Source: CAYLLN01 sp033762315
GTDB lineage: Bacteria; Planctomycetota; Planctomycetia; Pirellulales; Pirellulaceae
Assembly (NCBI GenBank): GCA_033762315.1
Contig: JANRLS010000246.1
Coordinates: 1 to 24,544, forward strand
Direction: 5' to 3'
DNA: 24,544 nucleotides
Shown here: positions 1-6,423 of the stretch, piece by piece
How positions within the stretch are numbered: position 1 is the stretch's first letter
Layout: the number at the start of each line of letters is the position of its first letter
The notes under the pieces: generated by a model
What the model was told of the DNA's origin: nothing
What the model saw: the letters and a program-made list of their open reading frames with translations, nothing else
Database searches by the model: none
Translations under genes and position numbers: made by a program

Positions 1-52
1 CCGTCATGGACCCCGTCGGCGATTCCACCGCCACTCGGGATCGGTCTGTCAT
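1..52 (-). CDS. 5' end of an unidentified gene, cut by the left edge
   Basis: An ATG at 52-50 on the minus strand is preceded by a near-perfect Shine-Dalgarno sequence (AAAGGAGG, seven bases before the start). Seventeen codons stay open to the window edge, giving MTDRSRVAVESPTGSMT. Nothing in these residues identifies a family, and there is no hydrophobic signal. It lies 51 bases downstream of the 64-residue gene at 104-298 on the same strand, so it may be the third gene of that cluster. The strength of the ribosome binding site is the main reason to call it; such strong sites are uncommon elsewhere in the window. Confidence 0.55.
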   Translation of the reverse strand, partial: MTDRSRVAVESPTGSMT

Positions 53-103
53 AAGTGGGCCTCCTTTCGGTTCCACTCCTTACGACCAACGTCACCATGC
101 GGT

Positions 104-298
104 TTAGCTAGCGAAAACAAGTTTTGAAATACGCTCTAGTCGTTGCAACGCCTGCACCACCCGCCGCTGCTCGCGGGCCCGGTGGGTCCACCAGCCCAGG
201 CCAATCGCCAGCAGTGTAATGACCGCCAGGAACACCCGCAGGGTGAACCGGGGCCAGAGGCGGTGGGGTTTGGTTGCGGGTTTGGGTTCGCTCGTCAT
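104..298 (-). CDS. Short membrane-leader protein, truncated tandem copy of the upstream gene
   Basis: This 64-residue protein starts at ATG 298, four bases after the stop of the gene at 303-1019, with GGTGG about eight bases upstream, so translation is probably coupled. It consists of a basic N-terminus, the W-P-R-F-T-L-R motif, one transmembrane helix (about residues 18-35), and a T-H-R-A-R-E-Q-R-R-V-V juxtamembrane segment, then ends after 17 further residues. The neighbouring protein has the same leader followed by about 190 more residues. The DNA of 155-256 matches 879-980 without gaps and with about nine differences by eye, so this is a recent partial duplication. It could be a real small membrane protein or a remnant that lost its ectodomain. 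Function unknown. Confidence 0.6.
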   Translation of the reverse strand: MTSEPKPATKPHRLWPRFTLRVFLAVITLLAIGLGWWTHRAREQRRVVQALQRLERISKLVFAS

Positions 299-302
299 TG
301 AT

Positions 303-1019
303 TTACCACCGGGCGATTTCCTCAACTCCCGAGGGGCTGTCCGTGGCGCGCCAGGCTTGGAGCGATTTGATCCGACCGAGACGCTTGAGCTTGTCGAAGT
401 CGCGGGCCTCAACGCTGGCGTCGCACAAGCCGATCACCAAGGTTCGCAAGCTCGGCGCGGTTGCCAGGGCTTCGATTCCCGCCCGCGAAAAGTCGATGCC
501 GTGCAGCTCCACGACTTCCAGTTTATCGAGCTTTGCGATCACATGCAGCGATTTGTCTCCGAGCTGGGTATTTGAAACAACGTCTCCGCCGAACTCTCCT
601 TCGCTAACGTAGAGCACTCTCAACTCGCGGCAACGGCCCACCACTGCCAAGTCTTCGTCCTTCAGGTGGGGATCGTAAACGTGAAGCTGCCGCAGGCCCG
701 GAAAAATCGCGAGATTGCGGAGCAACTTCCGGTCGTGCAGATAGGCCGCCACGATCTCCTCGAAATAGTCGCGCCCCATTTTCTCCACGAGCCACCCCTT
801 GAACGACCCCGGCTCATAGGCCGGCGCCGGCCCGTCGCTCTCATAGCAGGCCATGCCCCCGCTGGCCTCGATCATTTCCACCACCCGCCGCTGCTCGCGG
901 GCACGGTGGGTCCACCAGCCCAAGCTAATCGCCAGCAGCGTGATGAGCGCCAGCAGCATCCGCAGGGTGAACCGGGGCCACCAGCGGCGGGGTGTTGGCA
1001 GAGGTATTGGGTTGGACAT
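303..1019 (-). CDS. Membrane-anchored leucine-rich-repeat-like protein
   Basis: A 238-residue protein with one N-terminal transmembrane helix (about residues 19-36) preceded by R-F-T-L-R and followed by T-H-R-A-R-E-Q-R-R-V-V. This leader is typical of a large planctomycete family in which an ectodomain follows. The ectodomain has irregular leucine-rich segments with L-R-x-L, L-E-V-V-E-L and L-R-T-L-V-I patterns, suggesting a short LRR-like fold; function unknown. ATG 1019 was chosen because AAGGA lies about nine bases upstream and it gives a compact N-terminus. An alternative ATG at 1064, with its own GGAGGG, would add 15 residues and cannot be excluded. It is the first gene of a minus-strand cluster with 104-298 and 1-52. 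Confidence 0.75.
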   Translation of the reverse strand: MSNPIPLPTPRRWWPRFTLRMLLALITLLAISLGWWTHRAREQRRVVEMIEASGGMACYESDGPAPAYEPGSFKGWLVEKMGRDYFEEIVAAYLHDRKLLRNLAIFPGLRQLHVYDPHLKDEDLAVVGRCRELRVLYVSEGEFGGDVVSNTQLGDKSLHVIAKLDKLEVVELHGIDFSRAGIEALATAPSLRTLVIGLCDASVEARDFDKLKRLGRIKSLQAWRATDSPSGVEEIARW

Positions 1020-1041
1020 CGGAAAGTTCCTTGTCCCCGTT

Positions 1042-1077
1042 ATCGGAGGGTCAAAATCTGTCATTCGGCCCTCCGAT
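1042..1077 (-). promoter_or_regulatory. Inverted repeat overlapping an alternative ribosome binding site
   Basis: ATCGGAGGG (1042-1050) and CCCTCCGAT (1069-1077) are perfect 9-bp inverted arms around an 18-base loop. In the minus-strand transcript one arm contains the GGAGGG that would serve the alternative start at 1064, and that start codon sits in the loop. If transcribed, the hairpin would hide this start and favour the one at 1019. It could instead be an operator or chance. Confidence 0.35.
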
Positions 1078-1234
1078 TGCTTATAAATCAAGTCGAATCG
1101 CAACATTCGTCGGCAGCGATTGGTCGCCGCAAGTCTTTATTTGACAACCGTTTGTCGCGATAATCGCCGGCCGGCCTTTGGTTGGTGCGATAAGCGCGAT
1201 TCACAAATCAGCCGCACCACACGCGGCCAACTCC

Positions 1235-1306
1235 AACCCGACGCGCCAGCGAGCGATCGGCGCACCAAAGCTTCGCAGCAAACTTCCCTCCCTCGCGCGT
1301 CGGGTT
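1235..1306. repeat. Inverted pair of dispersed intergenic repeats
   Basis: AACCCGACGCGC (1235-1246) is repeated as its exact reverse complement at 1295-1306, separated by 48 bases. The left unit continues with a C-A-G-C-G-A-G tail. Over 22 positions it matches the repeat unit at 13114-13135 at about 16, so the two sites seem to belong to one interspersed family. The arms could form a cruciform or RNA stem-loop. Function is unknown. Confidence 0.55.
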
Positions 1307-1521
1307 AATGCTCTGCCGGAGGGCGCGGCGGGTCGCTGCGCCTCGCGTTTGCAGAGCGGCATTCCAGGGCGCTCTTAATCTGGCGCAAAAACTGGCGCGC
1401 GTCAATGAACTTACGCGCTGTCGCAGATCGTCCATAAGTATAGTGGAAAAATAGCCACCACTACCAGCAGCCGCTGCCCAGCCGCTGGCAGTTTGTGGCA
1501 GTCAGTGTCCCCTTGAAAAAG

Positions 1522-1551
1522 TTCACAAATCTTTCGCCCCGGGACTAGATT
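1522..1551 (+). promoter_or_regulatory. Possible sigma70-type promoter for the amidohydrolase gene
   Basis: TTCACA (1522-1527) and TAGATT (1546-1551) are separated by 18 bases, giving a plausible -35/-10 pair about 80 bases before the ATG at 1631. A second candidate -10, TATGCT at 1596-1601, lies closer but has only a poor -35. Neither is strong, and planctomycete promoter rules are poorly known. Confidence 0.25.
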
Positions 1552-1630
1552 GGTCATCCAGCGGCCGGCCTTTCGTCAACGACTTGGTGGCGCGGTATGC
1601 TAGTGGCTCAATCAGCAGGCAGAGGATGCG

Positions 1631-2572
1631 ATGCGCGGCGTTTGGCAACTGACACTGATCGCCTGGGCATTCTTCGCGACTCTGGCGAGCGCGGCGGACG
1701 AGTACGTCGCGGGCCAAACCTACTTCGGCCAGCACGACTACATCGAATACCTCGCCGGCAACATGCCGCTGGTGCTGTCCGCCCCGCACGGCGGCCGCGA
1801 GAAGCCGGAGGAGATTCCCAACCGGGCCGCCGGGACCTTCGCTTTCGACAAGGGGACGCAGGAGATCGCCCGCGAGGTTGGCAAGCATTTTCAGGCCCAA
1901 GCGGGGGGCTGGCCGCACATTATCATCTGCCGCCTGCACCGGACGAAGGTCGATTGCAACCGCGAAATCGTCGAGGCGGCCGCGGGCAACGCCCGCGCCG
2001 AGCAGGCCTGGCGCGATTACCAGGGTTTCATTGAGGCGGCCCGAGCGGCGATCGTCGCCCAGCATGGCCGCGGCCTCTATATCGACCTGCACGGCCACGG
2101 CCACAAAGAACAGCGGCTGGAAATGGGCTATTTGCACACGCAGGCAGAACTGCAAGGGGACGACGCGGCTTTGAACGACCCCCGTTTCGGCGCGGCGGGC
2201 AGTCTGCGAGCCATCGCCGCCCTCAATCGGCTGCCGTATGCCCAAGTGGTTCGCGGGCCGCTCAGCTTTGGCACGCTGATGGAGAAGCACGGCTTTCCCT
2301 CGACGCCGAGCGAGGCCACCCCCAAGCCGCCACTGCCGTATTTTCGCGGCGGCTACAACACGGCCCGCCACGGCCGGGACGGCGTGCCGCTGGCCGGCCT
2401 GCAGATCGAGACGAACTACACCGGCGTTCGCGACAAGCCCGAAAACCACGCCCGCTTCGCCCAGGCGCTCTACAAGTCGGTCGATGTCTATCTCGAAGCC
2501 CACCTCGGCGTGCGGCTGAAGGTGGCCGAACCCGCGGCAGTGCCCGCGGCGAAAGAGGCTGCGAGCCGGTAG
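1631..2572 (+). CDS. Exported N-formylglutamate-amidohydrolase-like metallohydrolase
   Basis: This 313-residue protein begins with a clear signal peptide (hydrophobic residues 7-19, probable cleavage after A-S-A at 19-21), so it acts outside the cytoplasm. The mature part has the motif order of the N-formylglutamate amidohydrolase superfamily: P-H-G-G at 52-55, R-x-x-x-D-C-N-R-E near 104-112 and I-D-L-H-G-H-G-H at 151-158. These histidines and acidic residues are candidate zinc ligands and catalytic residues. The family hydrolyses N-formylglutamate, but exported relatives have mostly unknown substrates, so I infer only an amidase or peptidase-like activity. ATG 1631 has AGAGGA five bases upstream. 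It lies 129 bases before the Pup-like gene, which appears to have its own promoter, so co-function is not implied. Confidence 0.7.
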   Translation: MRGVWQLTLIAWAFFATLASAADEYVAGQTYFGQHDYIEYLAGNMPLVLSAPHGGREKPEEIPNRAAGTFAFDKGTQEIAREVGKHFQAQAGGWPHIIICRLHRTKVDCNREIVEAAAGNARAEQAWRDYQGFIEAARAAIVAQHGRGLYIDLHGHGHKEQRLEMGYLHTQAELQGDDAALNDPRFGAAGSLRAIAALNRLPYAQVVRGPLSFGTLMEKHGFPSTPSEATPKPPLPYFRGGYNTARHGRDGVPLAGLQIETNYTGVRDKPENHARFAQALYKSVDVYLEAHLGVRLKVAEPAAVPAAKEAASR

Positions 2573-2589
2573 TCCGTTTTCCCCCGCGC

Positions 2590-2619
2590 TTGCAACTTCG
2601 CCGCCGGACTGGTTAGTAT
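2590..2619 (+). promoter_or_regulatory. Probable promoter of the pup-pafA operon
   Basis: TTGCAA (2590-2595) and TAGTAT (2614-2619) are separated by 18 bases, a good sigma70-like arrangement. Transcription would start near 2626, leaving a leader of about 75 bases before the ATG at 2702. This also argues against translation from the in-frame ATG at 2618, which falls inside the -10 element. Confidence 0.45.
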
Positions 2620-2701
2620 GAATTCGTCGAATTTAGGGACGGTTGGTTGTGCCCCCAGCCCCCCGCTGCTGCTTCTTTCTCTCGAATCTGGTGCCGCTCT
2701 C

Positions 2702-2857
2702 ATGCCTGAAACCGCGCAATCCGTTGTGGCCGAAGTCGAAACCGAAAACCGGACCGTTCCCGCGGTCGCCGAGGCGCTGGCCGCCATTGCCGCCGATGCC
2801 CAGCAAAATTCCGCTCAATACCTGGCCGACACGGTGGTTCCGCACGGTGGCGAATAA
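2702..2857 (+). CDS. pup: Pup/UBact-like prokaryotic ubiquitin-like modifier
   Basis: A 51-residue acidic protein ending P-H-G-G-E. Pup proteins are about 60-70 residues, largely disordered, and end Gly-Gly-Gln or Gly-Gly-Glu; the terminal glutamate is joined by the ligase to lysines of target proteins. The C-terminal part (A-D-A-Q-Q-N-S-A-Q-Y then L-A-D-T-V-V before H-G-G-E) aligns loosely with the actinobacterial Pup C-terminal helix. Glutamate is encoded directly, so no Dop deamidation is needed before conjugation. The protein has no lysine. Identification rests on the C-terminus plus the immediately downstream, overlapping PafA-family gene. ATG 2702 gives the family length; no clear Shine-Dalgarno precedes it. 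An earlier in-frame ATG at 2618 would give 79 residues but overlaps the probable -10 box. Gram-negative relatives are known as UBact. Confidence 0.83.
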   Translation: MPETAQSVVAEVETENRTVPAVAEALAAIAADAQQNSAQYLADTVVPHGGE

Positions 2858-4601
2858 GTCCGATGTCTTCCAACGCCTGATTGGCCTGGAAACCGAATAC
2901 GCCCTGGTTGTTCCGTCGCTCCCCCGTGGCCGTCCCAGCCGCTACGGTGTGTATCGCGACCTCGTCGCCGCCCTGCGCCGCCAGTTGCCGACGGTTCCCG
3001 CCCGGCATATGAAGGAAGGGATCTTTCATGCGGCCGGCGGGGCGGTCTGGTTCGAGACCGAGCGCCCTGCGGTCGGCGGCGGACTCATCGAAGGGGCGAC
3101 CCCCGAATGCCGCTCGCCAAGGCAAGCGCTGGCGTGGCAGCGCGCCCAAGACGAAATGCTCGCCCAAGCGGCCGACGACGCCTTTGGCGGCGCGGTGCGT
3201 CTCGTCAAAAACGACCGCGATGCCGAGGGGAACATTTACGGCGCGCAGGAAAACTACGAGGCGACGCTGGCCACGGGTTGGCGGCTGTGGATGTGGCGTG
3301 GGGCGCTAGTGCTGCTTTTGCCCATCGTGCTGGCGACGTGGCTTTGCCTGTGGCTGCTCGACCGCTGCGTGATTGGCTATGCCCTGGGTGCGACCGTGGT
3401 CTATCTGGCGGCCGAGCGGTTGCTCGCCCGGCCGGAATGGTTGTCGCACCTCCTCTTCGGCTGCGACATCAAGGACCTCGAAAGTGACCTGCCGACCGGC
3501 CCGGTCTGGCTCGAAGGTCTGCTCACCTTCACCACCCGCGTTGTCACGGCTCCGCTCGCCGCGCTGCTATTCGCCGCGCTGTGGCTCACCGCCTTCGGCC
3601 GCATTCGCCAACAAATGACGGCGTTTCTCGTCAGTCGGCCGCTGATTGGCGGAGCGGGGACGATTGACGGGGCCGGGAATTTTCAACTGGCCGATAAGGC
3701 CGTCGCGGTCAACTGCGTGACCGGCCTGGGGGGCTTTGTTCGCGACCGGCCGATCCTTAGCCTGGGGCACTTCTACAAAGTCGTCAATGCCGACGCGCGC
3801 CAGGTGCTGGGCGAGTTCCGCCAGCTATTCGCGGCCCGCCAGCGGCTGCAGGTGGCCTTGGGCGATTCCAACATGGCCGATACGGCCGAGTATCTGCGGA
3901 TCGGCACGACGCTACTGGTGCTCGACTGCATCGAAGCGGGAGAAATGCCCCGCCCGCCGCGGATTCGCCGGCCGATTCGGGCTTTGCACGCGATTTGTGC
4001 CGATCCGACCCTCGCCGCCCGCGTGCCCGTTGCCGGTGGCGGCACGGCAAGCGCCCTGGAACTGCAACGGTTCTATCTCGAAGCGTGCCGGCGGTTTGTC
4101 GAGCGCCGGCCCGGCGCGCCGGCCGAGGCCCGCGACCTGGTGGCCCGCTGGGAGGCGGTGCTTGACACGCTGGCCGACGATCCGCAGTCGCTGGTCGGCG
4201 CGCTTGATTGGGTCACCAAGCAGTTCGTGCTCGACAAGTCGGCCCGCCGCGCTTCGTGGGAAGCCCGCAAGAAGATCGACATTCGTTACCACGAGCTTTC
4301 GCCCGACGGCTATTTTCAGCGCTTGCGGGCAACGGGGGTGGTTCGCGATCTGCTGACGCGGGCCGAAATCGAACATGCCCGCCGCAATCCGCCGTCCGGC
4401 ACTCCCGCCGCCGAAAGGGGCCGCTATATCCGCGAGTTTGCCGTGGACGACGACACCGTCGCCGCCAATTGGCGAGCGATCTTCCTCAGTCCCCACGACG
4501 GCCCTCGCCGCGTCATTCGGCTCGACCGCCTCGTCGCCGGCCCCGCTCCCGCCGCCGGCAGTTCGCGGCGTAAGACGAAGCGGAAGGATTCGAACGGGTA
4601 G
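2847..4601 (+). CDS. pafA: PafA-family Pup ligase with an internal transmembrane insertion
   Basis: A 584-residue protein from a GTG at 2847 that overlaps the last 11 bases of pup; GGTGG lies nine bases upstream. PafA uses ATP to phosphorylate the Pup C-terminal glutamate and link it to substrate lysines. Family landmarks: G-L-E-T-E-Y at 13-18 (nucleotide/Mg site), K-N-D-R-D-A-E-G-N-x-Y-G-x-x-E-N-Y at 121-137, F-L-V-S-R-P-L-I-G-G-A-G at 260-271, L-G-D-S-N-M at 338-343, and a C-terminal segment with Y-H-E-L and F-Q-R-L-R-A-T-G. Actinobacterial PafA has only a short loop between the second and third landmarks. Here residues about 145-255 form a strongly hydrophobic insertion with likely membrane helices near 150-171, 175-193 and 228-250. 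The usual catalytic L-Y-L-D is W-F-E (68-70), and H-P-E-Y is replaced by L-I-E-G-A-T-P-E-C. It could act as ligase, as depupylase, or both. Confidence 0.88.
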   Translation: MANKSDVFQRLIGLETEYALVVPSLPRGRPSRYGVYRDLVAALRRQLPTVPARHMKEGIFHAAGGAVWFETERPAVGGGLIEGATPECRSPRQALAWQRAQDEMLAQAADDAFGGAVRLVKNDRDAEGNIYGAQENYEATLATGWRLWMWRGALVLLLPIVLATWLCLWLLDRCVIGYALGATVVYLAAERLLARPEWLSHLLFGCDIKDLESDLPTGPVWLEGLLTFTTRVVTAPLAALLFAALWLTAFGRIRQQMTAFLVSRPLIGGAGTIDGAGNFQLADKAVAVNCVTGLGGFVRDRPILSLGHFYKVVNADARQVLGEFRQLFAARQRLQVALGDSNMADTAEYLRIGTTLLVLDCIEAGEMPRPPRIRRPIRALHAICADPTLAARVPVAGGGTASALELQRFYLEACRRFVERRPGAPAEARDLVARWEAVLDTLADDPQSLVGALDWVTKQFVLDKSARRASWEARKKIDIRYHELSPDGYFQRLRATGVVRDLLTRAEIEHARRNPPSGTPAAERGRYIREFAVDDDTVAANWRAIFLSPHDGPRRVIRLDRLVAGPAPAAGSSRRKTKRKDSNG

Positions 4602-4639
4602 CGATTCTTCCGAGTGCGAACACTGGATTCTCGCGCGGC

Positions 4640-5383
4640 CTATTGATTTGCCTGACGCTTCACGTGCTCGGCTAAAGCGGCCTTCGCGTACTCCGGCAAT
4701 GCCACCGCGTTATTCGCGGCCAAAGACTTGAGCTTGGCGTGGTCGGCTACCTCGTCGGCACCCAGCCAGACAATTTCCAGCCGCCGATGGTCCTTGAGCG
4801 CGATGTGGTTGTAGTCTTCGGGCGTCGCCCAGTAACAGGTTTTGCAGATTTCGGATTGGCGGCCCTCGCGCCAATTATCGCAGTGTTCGCAAGACCATGA
4901 CTTCGACCGCTGGCAAGAACCGCAAAGCAACATGTACTCAGCAGTTTCGCGGTCCCCCGCCGTCTCTTCGCCAGCGATCTGGTAAGGAATTCGATGGTCG
5001 ATTTGCAAATATCGGGCTTCATAGGAAGTCGAGCAAAAAGCGCACTTGGCCCCATACTCGTCGATCAACGAGCCCTTGAATCCCTTGGCGAATGCTCTTC
5101 GACCTTGAAACCGATCGCCGCGAATCAAAGAAGGGTCGCCGAACGAGTACACGACCATTTGCCGGCCAGTCGTTCGTTTGGCTCGCGTTGAATTGAGTGG
5201 AACCCCAGCATCCCGCACGTCACGAGCGGCACTGGCGGCGTCCGTCAAGCCGTACTGGGTTTCCAAGGTCTCCGTGGAAACAGACCCGTGCTTTAGGATG
5301 TGCCGCACAAGGATTTTCCGTCGCTTCGTCGTCACTCTCGCGACGGCAGCCAGCAACTCGGCGGGGTATTTGGATTTGGCCAT
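4640..5383 (-). CDS. HNH endonuclease, probable restriction enzyme
   Basis: A 247-residue protein from ATG 5383; an in-frame TTG at 5389 is possible. Residues about 10-60 look like a winged-helix DNA-binding segment. The C-terminal half has an HNH/beta-beta-alpha metal nuclease core: C-A-F-C (114-117), Q-I-D-H-R-I-P (127-133) with the catalytic histidine, and C-G-S-C (154-157) followed by Q-R-S-K where most relatives have Asn. Two further zinc-binding pairs follow, C-E-H-C (165-168) and C-K-T-C (180-183). It starts 9 bases after the stop of a D12-class adenine methyltransferase on the same strand, the usual arrangement for a type II restriction-modification pair. The recognition sequence cannot be read from the protein. 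It converges on pafA with 38 bases between the stops. Confidence 0.75.
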   Translation of the reverse strand: MAKSKYPAELLAAVARVTTKRRKILVRHILKHGSVSTETLETQYGLTDAASAARDVRDAGVPLNSTRAKRTTGRQMVVYSFGDPSLIRGDRFQGRRAFAKGFKGSLIDEYGAKCAFCSTSYEARYLQIDHRIPYQIAGEETAGDRETAEYMLLCGSCQRSKSWSCEHCDNWREGRQSEICKTCYWATPEDYNHIALKDHRRLEIVWLGADEVADHAKLKSLAANNAVALPEYAKAALAEHVKRQANQ

Positions 5384-5392
5384 CCGCAAAGA

Positions 5393-6313
5393 TTAAAATA
5401 GCAAGTTCTGCGCGGGGGAATCTTCCGGCGTCTGCAGAAGACGGGGTAAGCGCGGAATCCGACCTAACAGCGACTCGGAGACGTAGAGCGATTCGTAGGT
5501 GACTCCGTCGCGCCCTAGCAACGTCTCTTGCGTCGAACGGCCAGCGCGAACCTCGAACAACTTGAGGTCCAGCGTGGGGGGGAGTCGCTGACCATAAACC
5601 TTGTCCCCGATTCGACCGTCGTACGAGACGATGAGCGAAAGATCGCGGCGCGCAAGCTGCTCCAATCCCTCGCAAAACTCAGCAAAGCTCATCCCCTTCA
5701 CATAGCGATTGTCTCGGTCGCCGCTCGTTCCCTGATACGGCGGGTCGAGATAGATCACGTCGCGTGGGTCGGCATCGTGCAGCGTATCGAGGTAGTGCGC
5801 ATTTAGAACGCGCGTGCGACCGGCAAGAATCTTGGCGGCACGCACGATCTGGTCGCGCATCGTGGCTGGATGAGCGCCGAGGCGACGATGGTCGGCCGTA
5901 TTGTTGAATTCCCCGTTGCGGTTGTAGCGAATCGCCGCCTTGACGCACCGTGCCAGCAAATAGAGAAAAAACTCGGGCCGCGGGTCGGCATTGAAGGCTG
6001 CTCGCACCTGATTAAAGTGTTCGCGCCCCACGCTCTGTTGCTCGGTCCAAAGTCGCTCATACTCGTCAGCCAGCACGTGCGGCGATTCGAGAATCGTCCG
6101 CCACAGTGCCGCCACCGGCGGGTGCAGGTCGCCAAGAACCAATTGCAGATTGGGCAAGCCGCTCGCGACATACAGACTGGCTGCCGCCGAGCCGGCGAAG
6201 GGTTCATAAAACGTTCGCACGCCGGCGGGAATGCAGCCGAAAATGGTGGGCGCGAGCCACCGCTTGCTCCCTTGATACGGAATCGGATGAGGTATATTTC
6301 CTGCGGTTCGCAT
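5393..6313 (-). CDS. D12-class DNA adenine N6-methyltransferase
   Basis: A 306-residue protein with the ordered motifs of Dam/D12-class adenine methyltransferases: P-Y-Q-G-S-K-R-W (12-19), the S-adenosylmethionine-binding F-Y-E-P-F-A-G-S (35-42), and the catalytic D-P-P-Y (190-193). It would methylate adenine at N6 within a specific sequence. With the HNH nuclease starting 9 bases downstream it forms a probable type II restriction-modification operon, methylase first, an order that protects the host DNA before the nuclease is made. No Shine-Dalgarno is evident before ATG 6313. No controller (C) protein gene is visible. Confidence 0.88.
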   Translation of the reverse strand: MRTAGNIPHPIPYQGSKRWLAPTIFGCIPAGVRTFYEPFAGSAAASLYVASGLPNLQLVLGDLHPPVAALWRTILESPHVLADEYERLWTEQQSVGREHFNQVRAAFNADPRPEFFLYLLARCVKAAIRYNRNGEFNNTADHRRLGAHPATMRDQIVRAAKILAGRTRVLNAHYLDTLHDADPRDVIYLDPPYQGTSGDRDNRYVKGMSFAEFCEGLEQLARRDLSLIVSYDGRIGDKVYGQRLPPTLDLKLFEVRAGRSTQETLLGRDGVTYESLYVSESLLGRIPRLPRLLQTPEDSPAQNLLF

Positions 6314-6423
6314 GATTGAAGAGTAAGCCTATCCATCCGCCACCCGCGGCGAAAGTCCGGGAATTGGCGGTTGCCGGTGACTTCTGATTGAACCGGGAAA
6401 ACACTCTTTGCCGATGAGCAATC

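Larger units (their letters stand above)
1020..1630. other. 611-base intergenic region without a recognisable gene
   Basis: This stretch separates the minus-strand leader-protein cluster from the plus-strand amidohydrolase, so it should contain divergent promoters. It contains the hairpin at 1042-1077, an inverted repeat at 1235-1306 and a possible plus-strand promoter at 1522-1551. Short open frames here on both strands show no protein-like composition or start signals. No tRNA, CRISPR array or known riboswitch pattern was seen. Confidence 0.6.

Noticed and set aside
1523..2503. Long minus-strand open frame (326 codons) antisense to the amidohydrolase gene
   Set aside because: It mirrors the codon structure of the plus-strand gene, which has a signal peptide and conserved motifs. 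High GC content produces long antisense frames.
2618..2701. Upstream in-frame ATG extending the Pup-like protein to 79 residues
   Set aside because: The codon lies in the probable -10 box and the added Pro/Leu-rich residues do not look like Pup.
1631..2857. Functional link between the amidohydrolase and Pup conjugation through glutamate chemistry
   Set aside because: The amidohydrolase has an export signal while pupylation is cytoplasmic, and pup appears to have its own promoter.
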